A DNA stretch of 64,000 nt from Roseicyclus sp. (GCF_018402035.1 NZ_JAGYJN010000008.1:1-64000); one strand, 5' to 3'; counted from the first letter of the stretch, positions 29,600 through 37,820 are shown. The notes: a model not told the origin generated them from the sequence alone. Numbers and translations: made by a program.

Positions 29600-30301
29600 T
29601 CAGGTGCCGCGCATCCGCCAGACCGTCACCATGGTCCGCCAAAAGATCCACAGATCAAGCGATAGGCTGGCGTTGCGGATATAGTCGATATCGGCAATCG
29701 TCTTGCGCCGGGTCGCTTCGATCCCTTGCGCATAGCCAAGCTGGATCTGGGCCAGCCCGCTGATGCCCGGTCGCACGCTGTAGCGATGGCGGTAATCGGG
29801 GATGGCGTGGATGTAGTGATGGGCATGGGCGAAATAATCGGGGCGCGGGCCGATCAAGCTCATCTCGCCGAGATAGACGTTCAAGACTTGCGGCAATTCA
29901 TCAAAGCGCGTCAGCCGCAAGAAGCGGCCCAAGGGCGTAATGCGGTGCATCTCAAGCGGGTCGTCAGGCCCCCGCCGCACGGTCGGGTTGCCAACCATCG
30001 TGCGGAATTTCAATGCGCGAAACGGTTTGCAATCACGCCCCATGCGCTTTTGGCGGAAAAACAGCGGGCCGGGATTATAGATCGGGTTCAACACCAAGAG
30101 CCAGATCAACACAAAGAGCATCGCAGGCAGCAAGAAGATGGTACAAAATCCAAGGTCCAAGGCGCGCTTGCTGGCCCGATAGAACAGCGACGGCTTTTCC
30201 CCTTGGTTCCAAGCGGGGACGGCCTCTGTTTGGATCGACCCAAAATCGGGAATGAGTGTCACAGGTCGCGTCCCCAGAAAAGTGCGCGCGAAAGATCGCA
30301 C
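29600..30301 (-). CDS. ExoY-like undecaprenyl-phosphate sugar-phosphotransferase
   Basis: A 233-residue member of the bacterial sugar transferase family that starts lipid-linked polysaccharide synthesis by moving a hexose-1-phosphate to undecaprenyl phosphate. One membrane segment (about residues 50-73, LGFCTIFLLPAMLFVLIWLLVL) precedes the catalytic part. Family blocks PLFFRQKRMGRDCKPFRALKFRTM, LRLTRFDELPQVLNVYLGEMSLIGPRP and VRPGISGLAQI are all present. The start given is GTG 30301; a GTG about 40 bp downstream is an alternative. Confidence 0.88.
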   Translation of the reverse strand: MRSFARTFLGTRPVTLIPDFGSIQTEAVPAWNQGEKPSLFYRASKRALDLGFCTIFLLPAMLFVLIWLLVLNPIYNPGPLFFRQKRMGRDCKPFRALKFRTMVGNPTVRRGPDDPLEMHRITPLGRFLRLTRFDELPQVLNVYLGEMSLIGPRPDYFAHAHHYIHAIPDYRHRYSVRPGISGLAQIQLGYAQGIEATRRKTIADIDYIRNASLSLDLWIFWRTMVTVWRMRGT

Positions 30302-30433
30302 CTATTCTCTTTAGCTAGTGCAAAGTTACGCAATCGACAACACGCAAGCAGGTGAATTTACCCATGCCGGCAAAGATTGCCCGCCTTATCGGTCAGCGGT
30401 GGTTAAGGTTGCATAAAAATACAACCCTAAGGG

Positions 30434-30452
30434 GCAAAACCCGCGGTTTTGC
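30434..30452 (-). terminator. Hairpin downstream of tRNA-Tyr
   Basis: Arms GCAAAACC and GGTTTTGC enclose loop CGC, 34 bp past the 3' end of tRNA-Tyr. On the minus strand the hairpin is followed by a pyrimidine-rich stretch and then TATTTTTATG. It is the only clear structure in the 184-bp gap between the ExoY-like gene start and the tRNA. Termination or 3' processing of the tRNA transcript is the likely role. Confidence 0.5.
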
Positions 30453-30485
30453 GGCGCGTTGGCTTGCATGATTCGATGGGGGGAA

Positions 30486-30569
30486 TGGTGGGCGACCCTG
30501 GAATCGAACCAGGCATGGGTCTCCCCGGCGGAGTTACAGTCCGCTGCCGCACCTTGCAGCACGTCGCCC
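30486..30569 (-). tRNA. tRNA-Tyr (anticodon GTA)
   Basis: Read on the minus strand: 7-bp acceptor stem GGGCGAC / GTCGCCC, anticodon stem GCGGA / TCCGC with loop CTGTAAC (anticodon GTA), a long class II variable arm, T arm CCTGG-TTCGATT-CCAGG, discriminator A and an encoded CCA. Total length is 84 nt. All arms pair. Confidence 0.95.
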
Positions 30570-30691
30570 GACGCGAGGGCTGGATAATCACGGGGGCAGG
30601 GGCCGTCAACCGCGAAATCGCGTGGGCGCTGCCCCTTGGCATTCGGCCTTGGCGCGCGTAACCCGTGATGCAAGGAACAAGGGCGCTGGAA

Positions 30692-31474
30692 ATGACGAAA
30701 AAACCCACTTGGGTCATCGACAAAGAAAAGGCCAAGCGCGCCTCGGCGGCGGAAACCGTGTGGCTTTTCGGCCTGCATGCAGTGCGCGATGCGCTGCTCA
30801 ACCCTGCACGCACGCGTCTGCGCCTGATCGTCACGCGCAATGCCGCCGACAAGCTGGCCGATGCCATCGCGCAGGCGGGCATGGAGCCCGAGATTGCCGA
30901 TCCGCGCAAATTCACCGCGCCGCTTGATCCCGGCTCGGTCCATCAAGGGGCCGCACTCGAGGTGCGCGCGCTCGATTGGGGCAGCTTGGAGGATGTAGCG
31001 ATGGCGCCGGGTGCGGGCCTGCCACGGCTGGTGCTGCTCGACCGGGTCAGCGATCCGCATAATGTGGGTGCGATTCTGCGCTCGGCCGAGGTGTTCGGCG
31101 CGCGCGCGGTGATCGCCCCCGCCCGGCACGCCGCACCCGAGACAGGTGCGCTGGCCAAGACCGCCTCGGGCGCGCTGGAGCGTCAGCCCTATCTGCGGGT
31201 GCCGAATTTGGGCAATGCAATCGAGGCGCTGAAAAACATGGGCTTTGTCTGTGTGGGGCTTGATGGTGCAGCCGAGGTCGATCTGGGTGTGATCGCGGCA
31301 GAGCTGTCGGATCGTCCAGTGGCCTTGGTCCTTGGTGCCGAGGGGCCGGGCCTGCGCGAGCGGACGCGCGAGCTGTGCGATTATCTGGTGCGTATTCCTG
31401 CAGCTGGTGATTTTGGCTCGCTCAATGTCTCGAATGCGGCGGCGGTATCGCTCTATGCGATCACACAAGCCTAA
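30692..31474 (+). CDS. SpoU-family RNA 2'-O-methyltransferase (RlmB/TrmH-like)
   Basis: A 260-residue SPOUT methyltransferase. The N-terminal part (VWLFGLHAVRDALLNPARTRLRLIV) is the RNA-substrate-binding domain typical of RlmB. The trefoil-knot domain carries the three motifs LLDRVSDPHNVGAILRSAEVFGA, ALVLGAEGPGLRE and IPAAGDFGSLNVSNAAAV. The presence of the substrate-binding domain favours 23S rRNA Gm2251 methylation over tRNA Gm18. ATG 30692 is taken; GTG 30665 and ATG 30668 in the same frame are alternatives, the latter closer to tRNA-Tyr. Confidence 0.88.
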   Translation: MTKKPTWVIDKEKAKRASAAETVWLFGLHAVRDALLNPARTRLRLIVTRNAADKLADAIAQAGMEPEIADPRKFTAPLDPGSVHQGAALEVRALDWGSLEDVAMAPGAGLPRLVLLDRVSDPHNVGAILRSAEVFGARAVIAPARHAAPETGALAKTASGALERQPYLRVPNLGNAIEALKNMGFVCVGLDGAAEVDLGVIAAELSDRPVALVLGAEGPGLRERTRELCDYLVRIPAAGDFGSLNVSNAAAVSLYAITQA

Positions 31475-31489
31475 AGGACCGCCAAGCGG

Positions 31490-31795
31490 ATGCAGACCAA
31501 GATCGCCACCTGTTCCTATTGCGGGCGTCGCCAAGCGCTGCAACTGACAGCGCGCGGTGGGCATGAATTGGCTTGCGGTGCCTGTGGCGCGCCGCTGCAC
31601 GAGATGAAGTGGCTCAAGCCACCCATGCCCGCGCAACCCAAAAAGCGCAGTGCACAGCGCCCGGCCCCGCATGGGTCGGTGCAGCCCGCCCCGCATGATG
31701 AGGCGCGCATGCGCAGGCCGATCAAACGGCGCAAATCATTTTGGAAGAAAGCCTTTGAAGAGGTGTTCGAGGTGATCGAGGACATCTTTGACTGA
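31490..31795 (+). CDS. Small zinc-ribbon protein of unknown function
   Basis: A 101-residue protein. Two knuckles, CSYCG (residues 8-12) and CGACG (29-33), make a C4 zinc ribbon. A basic, proline-rich linker with many Lys/Arg follows (PAQPKKRSAQRPAPHG), then an acidic amphipathic C-terminal helix (FWKKAFEEVFEVIEDIFD). It starts 15 bp after the methyltransferase stop and is probably cotranscribed with it. Nucleic-acid or protein contact by the ribbon is plausible; I do not recognise the family. Confidence 0.75.
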   Translation: MQTKIATCSYCGRRQALQLTARGGHELACGACGAPLHEMKWLKPPMPAQPKKRSAQRPAPHGSVQPAPHDEARMRRPIKRRKSFWKKAFEEVFEVIEDIFD

Positions 31796-31798
31796 TCC

Positions 31799-31970
31799 GC
31801 GCCTGTGCCGCCCATCCGCCTGTCCGGGATCACATTTTTGTTTTCGCTCTACAAAATCCGCGCAGGCACCACATCTGTCGGTTGCAGGCGGTTTGGAACA
31901 TCGTCTGCGCAACACTGTCCCTCGTTCCATCACCTGCGCCCGCGTCATTTCGGCTGCGGGCGCTTTTTTG
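31799..31970 (+). other. Noncoding gap with hairpin and rho-independent terminator; possible small RNA
   Basis: The 192-bp gap between the zinc-ribbon gene and the CoA-binding gene ends in a strong terminator: GCGCCCGC (31936-31943), 12-nt loop, GCGGGCGC (31956-31963), TTTTTT. Upstream of it, GTTGC...GCAAC with an inner AGGCG/CGTCT pairing (about 31879-31911) can form another hairpin. The terminator lies 140 bp past the last stop codon, far for a simple 3' end, so an sRNA or long 3' UTR is possible. No reading frame is convincing. Confidence 0.5.
31936..31969 (+). terminator. Rho-independent terminator upstream of the CoA-binding protein gene
   Basis: Perfect 8-bp GC-rich stem GCGCCCGC / GCGGGCGC followed by six T. 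It separates the rlmB-like/zinc-ribbon transcript from the next gene, which starts 19 bp further on. Confidence 0.85.
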
Positions 31971-31987
31971 TTCTGGTAAAAGGGGGC

Positions 31988-32461
31988 ATGACACAAGATC
32001 CCTCAGATAATCTGCTGCGCGATATCTTGCGCAAGTCCCGCGTTTTCGCGCTTGTCGGCGTGTCGCCCAACCCCGTGCGGCCCAGCCATTTCGTGGGCCG
32101 CTACCTTGGGCTCAAGGGCTACAAGGTCGTGCCGGTCAACCCCGGCCATGCCGGTGAGCGGCTTTGGGGCCAAGAGGTGCACGCAAGCCTGTCGGATATT
32201 CCCGAACCCGTCGATGTGGTCGATATCTTTCGCCGCTCCGACGCCGTGCCGGGGATCGTGGATGAGGTGCTGGCGATGGACCCTTTGCCCAAGGTCATCT
32301 GGATGCAGATCGGCGTGACCCACCCGGAGGCTGCGGCACGGGCGGAAGCGGCGGGCCTGACCGTGATCCAAGATCGCTGCCCTAAGATCGAATATCAGCG
32401 GCTTTTCGGCGAGCTGCGCATGGGCGGCTTCAACACCGGGATCATTTCCTCGAAGCTGTGA
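31988..32461 (+). CDS. CoA-binding domain protein (YccU-like)
   Basis: A 157-residue single-domain protein of the CoA_binding_2 type, related to the nucleotide-binding domain of succinyl-CoA synthetase alpha chain. FALVGVSPNPVRPSHFVGRYLGLKGYKVVPVNP (from residue 20) is the Rossmann-type CoA site, and VIWMQIGVTHPEAAARAEAAGLTVIQDRCPKIEY is the conserved second half. Start ATG 31988 follows AAAAGGGGG. The biological role of these proteins is poorly defined. The gene is followed by the palindrome array and is convergent with hisE. Confidence 0.9.
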   Translation: MTQDPSDNLLRDILRKSRVFALVGVSPNPVRPSHFVGRYLGLKGYKVVPVNPGHAGERLWGQEVHASLSDIPEPVDVVDIFRRSDAVPGIVDEVLAMDPLPKVIWMQIGVTHPEAAARAEAAGLTVIQDRCPKIEYQRLFGELRMGGFNTGIISSKL

Positions 32462-32467
32462 GGGGGG

Positions 32468-32560
32468 CGGAAAACCCGGGTTTTCCGCGTGGGAAATCTC
32501 GAGATTTCCCAAAAGGAAAACTGTGGTTTTCCCGGGCGAAAAACTTAAGCTTTTCGCCCG
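32468..32560. repeat. Array of four back-to-back palindromes between convergent genes
   Basis: Four inverted repeats fill almost the whole 101-bp gap. (1) 32468-32487, perfect 20 bp, arms CGGAAAACCC / GGGTTTTCCG. (2) 32491-32510, perfect 20 bp, arms GGGAAATCTC / GAGATTTCCC. (3) 32515-32532, arms GGAAAAC / GTTTTCC with centre TGTG. (4) 32533-32560, arms CGGGCGAAAA / TTTTCGCCCG around CTTAAG with one mismatched pair. Each has a GC-rich outer part and an A-tract/T-tract around a short symmetric centre. Arms of (1) and (3) can also pair with each other. One would suffice as a bidirectional terminator. Confidence 0.75.
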
Positions 32561-32562
32561 CC

Positions 32563-32880
32563 TTAGCCGCGGCTCGCTTTTTCCGCGATCCCTGATTGGC
32601 CCTCGCGGCGATCAAGCTCTGCCAAGACATCGTCAAGCGTGATATCGCGCGCGGTCAGCATCACCAAGAGGTGGTAGAGCACATCGGCCGCCTCAGAGGT
32701 CAGGCGCGCGCGGTCGCCGCGCACAGCCTCCACAATGGCCTCAACGGCTTCTTCACCGAATTTCTCGGCGCATTTCTCGGGGCCCTTGGCCAAAAGCTTG
32801 GCGGTCCAAGAGCTTTCGGGATCGGCGCCTTTGCGCGCGGCGATGGTGGCGGCAAGGCGGGTGAGTGTATTCTCGCTCAT
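32563..32880 (-). CDS. hisE: Phosphoribosyl-ATP pyrophosphatase
   Basis: A 105-residue all-alpha NTP pyrophosphohydrolase catalysing the second step of histidine synthesis. The MazG-like metal site is in [18 protein letters not shown] and [16 protein letters not shown], both hallmark HisE blocks. Stand-alone HisE (not fused to HisI) is usual in alphaproteobacteria. The ATG overlaps the hisF stop by 4 bp. Last gene of the his block. Confidence 0.96.
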   Translation of the reverse strand: MSENTLTRLAATIAARKGADPESSWTAKLLAKGPEKCAEKFGEEAVEAIVEAVRGDRARLTSEAADVLYHLLVMLTARDITLDDVLAELDRREGQSGIAEKASRG

Positions 32881-33638
32881 GTCAACCTCACGGGGATGCC
32901 GGCGGCATGCATATGGGCCTTGGCCTCGGCAATCGAATAGGTGCCGAAGTGAAAAATAGAGGCCGCGAGCACAGCGCTTGCGCCGCCTTCGGTCACGCCT
33001 TCGACGAGGTGGTCAAGCGTGCCAACGCCGCCCGAGGCGATCACGGGCACGGATACAGCATCGGCCACTGCACGGGTCAGCGGCAGGTTAAAGCCCGATT
33101 TCGTCCCGTCGCGGTCCATCGAGGTCAGAAGGATCTCGCCCGCCCCTTTGGCCGCGACCAGACGCGCGAATGCCACCGCGTCGATGCCCGTGGCTTTGCG
33201 CCCGCCATGGGTGAAGATCTCCCATTTTCCCGGCGCGACGGTCTTGGCATCGATCGCCACAACGATGCATTGGCTGCCGAATTTGTCGGCGGCGCGCGCC
33301 ACCACATCGGGGTCGGCCACAGCGGCTGAGTTGAAGCTGACCTTGTCGGCACCCGCAAGCAGGAGGTTGCGCACATCATCGACCGTGCGCACGCCGCCGC
33401 CGATGGTCAGCGGCATAAAGCATTGCTCGGCCGTGCGGGTGGCCAGATCATACATTGTGCCGCGGTTTTCATGCGTGGCCTGGATGTCGAGGAAACACAG
33501 CTCATCCGCGCCTGCCGCATCATAGGCGCGCGCCTGTTCCACCGGGTCGCCCGCATCGACCAGATCGACGAAGTTCACGCCCTTGACCACGCGGCCATCG
33601 GCGACATCGAGACAGGGGATGATGCGGGTCTTGAGCAT
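32877..33638 (-). CDS. hisF: Imidazole glycerol phosphate synthase cyclase subunit
   Basis: A 253-residue beta-alpha barrel that, with HisH, makes imidazole glycerol phosphate and AICAR. The catalytic Asp11 is in [15 protein letters not shown], and the second aspartate in [21 protein letters not shown] and [12 protein letters not shown] are the phosphate-binding loops. Start ATG 33638 is at [11 protein letters not shown], the normal N-terminus. Coupled to hisE by overlap; 94 bp separate it from hisA. Confidence 0.97.
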   Translation of the reverse strand: MLKTRIIPCLDVADGRVVKGVNFVDLVDAGDPVEQARAYDAAGADELCFLDIQATHENRGTMYDLATRTAEQCFMPLTIGGGVRTVDDVRNLLLAGADKVSFNSAAVADPDVVARAADKFGSQCIVVAIDAKTVAPGKWEIFTHGGRKATGIDAVAFARLVAAKGAGEILLTSMDRDGTKSGFNLPLTRAVADAVSVPVIASGGVGTLDHLVEGVTEGGASAVLAASIFHFGTYSIAEAKAHMHAAGIPVRLT

Positions 33639-33682
33639 GGGGGTCTCATACGCCAATGGCGGTGGCAGGGGAAGCGGTAGGA

Positions 33683-33732
33683 GCGAGGGGCCAGCCCCTC
33701 GCGCTCCCCGGGATATTTGTGAAACAGAGAAG
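33683..33732. repeat. Dispersed hairpin-plus-tail intergenic element, copy 2 (hisA-hisF gap)
   Basis: A strong hairpin GCGAGGGGC / GCCCCTCGC (33683-33702) is followed by GCTCCCCGGGATATTTGTGAAACAGAGAAG up to the hisA stop region (given here as two parts: GC block to 33712, then GATATTTGTGAAACAGAGAA). The tail resembles that at 12237-12257. On the minus strand it lies between hisA and hisF within the operon, so it may act as a processing or attenuation site. Confidence 0.5.
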
Positions 33733-34452
33733 CTAGGACGCGAGAGCCGACAGCGCTTGGCCGAGATCGAGCGCCCCGTCATAAAGCGCGCGGCCCGAGA
33801 TCGCGCCCGCGATGACGCCCGTGTCACGCAGCGCGATTAGATCGGCGAGCGAGGAGACGCCGCCCGAGGCGATCACGGGGATGGATGTGGCGCGCGCCAG
33901 ATCGGCCGTGGCCTGCACATTCGGCCCGCCCATCGCGCCGTCGCGGTCGATATCGGTGTAGATGATGGCGGCAACGCCGGCATCTTCGAACTGGCGGGCA
34001 AGGTCGGTGACCATGACATCGGTTTCCTCGGCCCAGCCCTTGGTCGCCACGCGGCCCTTGCGCGCGTCGATGCCCACGGCGATCTGGCCGGGGAATGCAG
34101 CGGCGGCTTGGCGCACGAGATCGGGGTTCTCCACCGCGACCGTGCCAAGGATGACGCGGGCGATGCCACGGGTCAGCCACATCTCGATCGTGGCGAGATC
34201 GCGGATACCACCGCCAAGCTGGGCGGGCACATCTGTGGCAGCCAAGATCGCCTCGACGGCTGCGCCATTCACGGGCTGGCCCGCAAAGGCACCGTTCAAA
34301 TCAACCAGATGCAGCCATGCACAGCCCGCCTCTTGAAAGCTGCGCGCTTGGGCGGCGGGATCGGTGTTGAACACGGTCGCCTGATCCATTTCGCCGCGCA
34401 CAAGGCGGACGGCCTGACCATCCTTGAGGTCGATGGCGGGGTAGAGGATCAT
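33733..34452 (-). CDS. hisA: 1-(5-phosphoribosyl)-5-[(5-phosphoribosylamino)methylideneamino]imidazole-4-carboxamide isomerase
   Basis: A 239-residue beta-alpha barrel isomerase (ProFAR isomerase), homologous to HisF. The catalytic Asp8 is in [16 protein letters not shown] and the second aspartate in [23 protein letters not shown]-like [10 protein letters not shown] and [10 protein letters not shown] bind the two phosphates. ATG 34452 gives the standard N-terminus; the frame is open to 34476 without support. Confidence 0.97.
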   Translation of the reverse strand: MILYPAIDLKDGQAVRLVRGEMDQATVFNTDPAAQARSFQEAGCAWLHLVDLNGAFAGQPVNGAAVEAILAATDVPAQLGGGIRDLATIEMWLTRGIARVILGTVAVENPDLVRQAAAAFPGQIAVGIDARKGRVATKGWAEETDVMVTDLARQFEDAGVAAIIYTDIDRDGAMGGPNVQATADLARATSIPVIASGGVSSLADLIALRDTGVIAGAISGRALYDGALDLGQALSALAS

Positions 34453-34597
34453 GGCGCTTGTTCCTTTCGCGGTCATTTAGGGCGCTTTTGTCAAAGGGGC
34501 GCGGGATCGGCAAGTCCGGCATTTGGCGCAACGTCATGCTGGACAGAATCCCCCGTCGCGCGGCTAGATCGATGCACAATTTTTGGGAGGAAATGGT

Positions 34598-34993
34598 ATG
34601 CGGTTATTTTTGAGCAGCGCCGCGGCGCTGATGGTGATGGCAACTGCTGCCATGGCCGATCCCCTGATCGGCGATTGGCGGACGGCTGCTGATGACAACG
34701 GCAATAGCGGGATCATCCGGATCACGCAGTGTGGCACCTCGCTTTGCGGCACGCTGGTGCAATCCTTCGACAGCGCGGGCAATCCGATGCAGTCCGAGAA
34801 TACTGGCCGCCAGTTGATCTGGGATACCAACCCAACCGGCGAGGCCGGGCAGTATCGCGGCATGCTGCATTCGCCCGATCGCGGCCGCGATTATCGCTCG
34901 CGGCTGGCCTTGTCGGGCGATGCCTTGAGCGTGTCGGGCTGTGTCATGGGGGGTGCGATCTGCCGCGAGGGCGGCACCTGGCAGCGTAACTGA
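34598..34993 (+). CDS. Exported DUF2147-type protein
   Basis: A 131-residue protein with a signal peptide (LFLSSAAALMVMATAAMA, cleavage likely before DPLIGDW). The mature domain has four or more cysteines (CGTSLCGTLV, GCVMGGAICREGGTW) and GDWRTAADDNGNSGIIRI, the start typical of DUF2147 beta-barrel-like proteins. GGGAGGAAA just upstream supports ATG 34598. It lies in opposite orientation between hisH and hisA, interrupting the his block. Function is unknown; a periplasmic binding role is possible. Confidence 0.8.
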   Translation: MRLFLSSAAALMVMATAAMADPLIGDWRTAADDNGNSGIIRITQCGTSLCGTLVQSFDSAGNPMQSENTGRQLIWDTNPTGEAGQYRGMLHSPDRGRDYRSRLALSGDALSVSGCVMGGAICREGGTWQRN

Positions 34994-35009
34994 CCAAAAG
35001 CGCCGGGGC

Positions 35010-35648
35010 TTAGGGCCGCCAATTCAGGAAATTGGCGATCAACCTCAGCCCCGCGCGCTGGCTTTTCTCAGGGTGAAACTGGGTTCCCACCACATTGGCG
35101 CGGCCAATGATGGCGGTGACCGGCCCGCCGTAATCGACATGCGCCAAAAGATCGGCAGGGTCATCCACGCGCATGGCATAGGAATGGACGAAATAGGCGT
35201 GATCGCCGGTCTCAATCCCCGCAAGCACCGGATGGGGCTGGTCGATCACCAGATCGTTCCAACCCATATGCGGCACCTTCAGCGCCGGGTCAGCTGGGGC
35301 GATGCGCGTCACCTCGCCCTGCACCCAGTCAAACCCCGCCACATCCGCGTATTCGCGGCCCCAAGTCGCCAGCATTTGCATGCCAACGCAGATGCCAAGA
35401 AACGGCACACCGCGCGCCTCGACCGCCTCGCGGATCGCCGCCTCCAGCCCATCGATCGCCTGTAGCCCCCGGCGGCAGGCAGGAAAGGCCCCATCACCGG
35501 GCAGCACGATACGGGTCGCCCGCGCGACTGTGTCTGGGTCGGATGTCACCACCACCGGGCCATGCCCGCCCTCGGCCGCCATGCGTTGAAAGGCTTTCTC
35601 GGCCGAGTGCAGGTTGCCTGAATCGTAATCGATCAAGACCGTGGTCAT
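35010..35648 (-). CDS. hisH: Imidazole glycerol phosphate synthase glutaminase subunit
   Basis: A 212-residue class I glutamine amidotransferase that supplies ammonia to HisF. The nucleophile is Cys87 in VPFLGICVGMQML, and the His-Glu pair is in GTQFHPEKSQ. VLPGDGAFPAC forms the oxyanion region. ATG 35648 starts MTTVLIDYDSGNL, the normal N-terminus. It follows hisB by 4 bp. The divergent DUF2147 gene separates it from hisA. Confidence 0.97.
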   Translation of the reverse strand: MTTVLIDYDSGNLHSAEKAFQRMAAEGGHGPVVVTSDPDTVARATRIVLPGDGAFPACRRGLQAIDGLEAAIREAVEARGVPFLGICVGMQMLATWGREYADVAGFDWVQGEVTRIAPADPALKVPHMGWNDLVIDQPHPVLAGIETGDHAYFVHSYAMRVDDPADLLAHVDYGGPVTAIIGRANVVGTQFHPEKSQRAGLRLIANFLNWRP

Positions 35649-35652
35649 GCGC

Positions 35653-36240
35653 TCACAACGTTCCCTTGGTGGAGGGGATGGCATCGCCGCTGCGCGGATC
35701 GGCTTCCAGTGCCTCGCGCAGCGCACGCGCCACGGCCTTGAACGCTGCCTCGGCAATGTGGTGGCTGTTGATGCCTGCAAGCTTGCTGACATGCAGCGTG
35801 ATGCCGCCATGGGTCGAGAGCGCTTGGAAAAACTCGCGCACCAGTTCCGTGTCGAAACCGCCGATCTTGGGCGTGGGGAATGCGACATCCCACACCAGAT
35901 AGGGCCGCCCCGACAGGTCGAGCGCCGCGCGCAGCAGCGCGTCATCCATCGCAAGGTGAAAGCTGCCATAGCGGCGGATGCCGCGCTTGTCGCCCATGGC
36001 TTTTGACAGCGCTTGACCCAGTGCAATGCCCACATCCTCGACCGTGTGGTGGTCGTCGATATGTAGATCGCCGGTGGCGCTGATGGTGATGTCGATCAGC
36101 GCGTGGCGCGCCAACTGGTCGAGCATATGGTCGAAAAAGCCCACGCCGGTTGTGATGTCACGACGGCCCGTACCATCGAGATCGACCGACACGGTGATAT
36201 CGGTTTCATTGGTCTTGCGGGTGATCTGGGCGGTGCGCAT
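35653..36240 (-). CDS. hisB: Imidazoleglycerol-phosphate dehydratase
   Basis: A 195-residue Mn-dependent dehydratase of histidine synthesis. The two repeated half-sites are seen as [15 protein letters not shown] with [16 protein letters not shown], and [12 protein letters not shown] with [14 protein letters not shown]; the HHxxE motifs bind the metals. It is the monofunctional form, without the phosphatase domain of enteric HisB. It leads hisB-hisH on the minus strand; 65 bp separate it from the DUF1972 gene upstream. Confidence 0.97.
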   Translation of the reverse strand: MRTAQITRKTNETDITVSVDLDGTGRRDITTGVGFFDHMLDQLARHALIDITISATGDLHIDDHHTVEDVGIALGQALSKAMGDKRGIRRYGSFHLAMDDALLRAALDLSGRPYLVWDVAFPTPKIGGFDTELVREFFQALSTHGGITLHVSKLAGINSHHIAEAAFKAVARALREALEADPRSGDAIPSTKGTL

Positions 36241-36305
36241 CGGCCTGCTCCCTCTGGGGTCTTGGGGCGGGTATAGACGCGTGTTGGCGCAGGTGAAAGA
36301 CCCGG

Positions 36306-37406
36306 CTAAAGGCCCAAGAGACGGAAATAGGCATCTGTGACATCTGCCCACCGGTAGCGGCGTGCCGCGATGGCGTGTAATTTGTCGGCCATCGCTGCCC
36401 CAAATGCGGTCTCGTCGAAGGCATAAAGGCAGGCGCGCAGCCCCTCTGCGCTATTGAAGAACGTGGCCTGCCCCTCGGTCGTGGCGCGGTTATAGCTGCA
36501 ATCCCATGCCGCGATGGGCAGGCGCGCGCCCATCATGGTGACAAGCGCGGGGTTCGTGCCGCCTGCGGCATGGCCATGGATATAGCACATTGCCCCAGCC
36601 CGGATTGCAGCAAGCTTTGCGGGGTCATATTCGGCCGCGCACAGATGCAGTTTGGGATGGGCACGGTAGCGTGCGGCCAGCGCTTGGCCATGGCGCGTAT
36701 CGGCCCAATTGGACAGGACCACCAGCGGCGGCAAGCTTGGATCGCTTGCGAAAAGCGCAAGGATGAGGGCGAGATTATTCTCTGGCTCGGCGCGCGCCAT
36801 GGCCAGCGCATAGCGCGGGGGCAAGGCAAGATCGGCGATGGCGATGGGCGGCTGGGGGGCGGTATCCTCAAAGCCATAGGGGATTTCGACAGGATCACGC
36901 CCATAGCGGTCGCGGATATGGCGCGCGATCTCGGGGTTGTCGGCGACAAGGTGATGCGACCAGCGCGCAGCCGCCACCTCGGAGCGTTGCAGCACCCTGC
37001 GCGCCACGCCGCCCCATTTCGCGCGCTGCCATTCCAGCCCGTCGATATTGGTGACGATCCGCATGGGAAAAGCCGCGCGTAACGCGGGCAGGGCAAGCGC
37101 GCCCGAGACGCCCAGCAAAAGCGCCGCTTGATGCCCACTGCGCGCGGCTTGCAACAGCGAGAGCGCGTCATAGGGGATGGATTGCGCCCCATTGGCCCTG
37201 AGCGGCAAGTAGCGCAGCGCGGCACCGAGATAGGTTGCAGGATGGGGCTGCGCGGTCTGAGGCGCGCTGCACCACACGGTCAGACGGTGTGCCTTACCCG
37301 CTTTTGCGGCGGCGCGTACCAATTCCTCGGCCAAGGTTTCAAAGCCGCCATAGCGCGCGGGCACGCCCACGGTGCCGATGATCGCGATCTTACCGCTCTG
37401 CCCCAT
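36306..37406 (-). CDS. DUF1972-type glycosyltransferase (rhamnosyltransferase-like)
   Basis: A 366-residue GT-B type glycosyltransferase. The N-terminus [25 protein letters not shown] is the DUF1972 signature. The C-terminal half contains [20 protein letters not shown], equivalent to the EPSxGGTNP/EGxP donor-site region of GT4 enzymes. No membrane span is visible, so it should act at the cytoplasmic face on lipid-linked or nucleotide sugars. ATG 37406 is chosen; the frame is open to 37550 but that part lacks similarity and approaches the tRNA-Gly terminator. No other polysaccharide gene is adjacent, though two lie near 29 kb. Confidence 0.82.
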   Translation of the reverse strand: MGQSGKIAIIGTVGVPARYGGFETLAEELVRAAAKAGKAHRLTVWCSAPQTAQPHPATYLGAALRYLPLRANGAQSIPYDALSLLQAARSGHQAALLLGVSGALALPALRAAFPMRIVTNIDGLEWQRAKWGGVARRVLQRSEVAAARWSHHLVADNPEIARHIRDRYGRDPVEIPYGFEDTAPQPPIAIADLALPPRYALAMARAEPENNLALILALFASDPSLPPLVVLSNWADTRHGQALAARYRAHPKLHLCAAEYDPAKLAAIRAGAMCYIHGHAAGGTNPALVTMMGARLPIAAWDCSYNRATTEGQATFFNSAEGLRACLYAFDETAFGAAMADKLHAIAARRYRWADVTDAYFRLLGL

Positions 37407-37550
37407 CAGCGGTGCGATCCGGGCGGGGGTGCGAATTGACGGGGGGGTGGCTGTCGTCTCATAGACCCGGCGCTTTTCATCTATCGGGTAAACATATGCG
37501 CGAAAGATGTTCGGGATCAATGCACCGTCTGTGCGCAGCGCCACCGCCAA

Positions 37551-37580
37551 ACGAAAAGACCCGGGTCTTGCGACCCGGGC
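37551..37580 (-). terminator. Rho-independent terminator of tRNA-Gly
   Basis: CCCGGGTC (37560-37567), loop TTGC, GACCCGGG (37572-37579). On the minus strand the stem is followed by TCTTTTCG. It lies 10 bp downstream of tRNA-Gly. Confidence 0.85.
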
Positions 37581-37589
37581 CTTTGCGAC

Positions 37590-37664
37590 TGGAGCGGGTG
37601 ATGAGATTCGAACTCACGACCCTTACCTTGGCAAGGTAATGCTCTACCCCTGAGCTACACCCGC
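37590..37664 (-). tRNA. tRNA-Gly (anticodon GCC)
   Basis: On the minus strand: acceptor GCGGGTG / CACCCGC, D arm GCTC / GAGC, anticodon stem TTACC / GGTAA with loop TTGCCAA (anticodon GCC), T arm GTGAG-TTCGAAT-CTCAT (one G-T pair), discriminator T and encoded CCA. Length 75 nt. Confidence 0.96.
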
Positions 37665-37820
37665 TCTGTGGAGGCGGGTATTAGTGGCAACTGCCCGACG
37701 GTGCAAGGGGGAAATTGCGGGTCGGGGGTGGGTTTTCTGCGGGCATGATCGGCGGCTTTGACGCATAGCGAAACGCGATGCGCCATGGCCCGTAGGGTGG
37801 GGTTTTGTCCCACTCTCCCC

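Noticed and set aside
28537-30301. Sugar-transfer genes considered as a horizontally acquired island
   Set aside because: Base composition and codon use look like those of the neighbours, and there is no mobile gene or repeat; the nearby tRNA-Tyr is intact without a duplicated 3' end.
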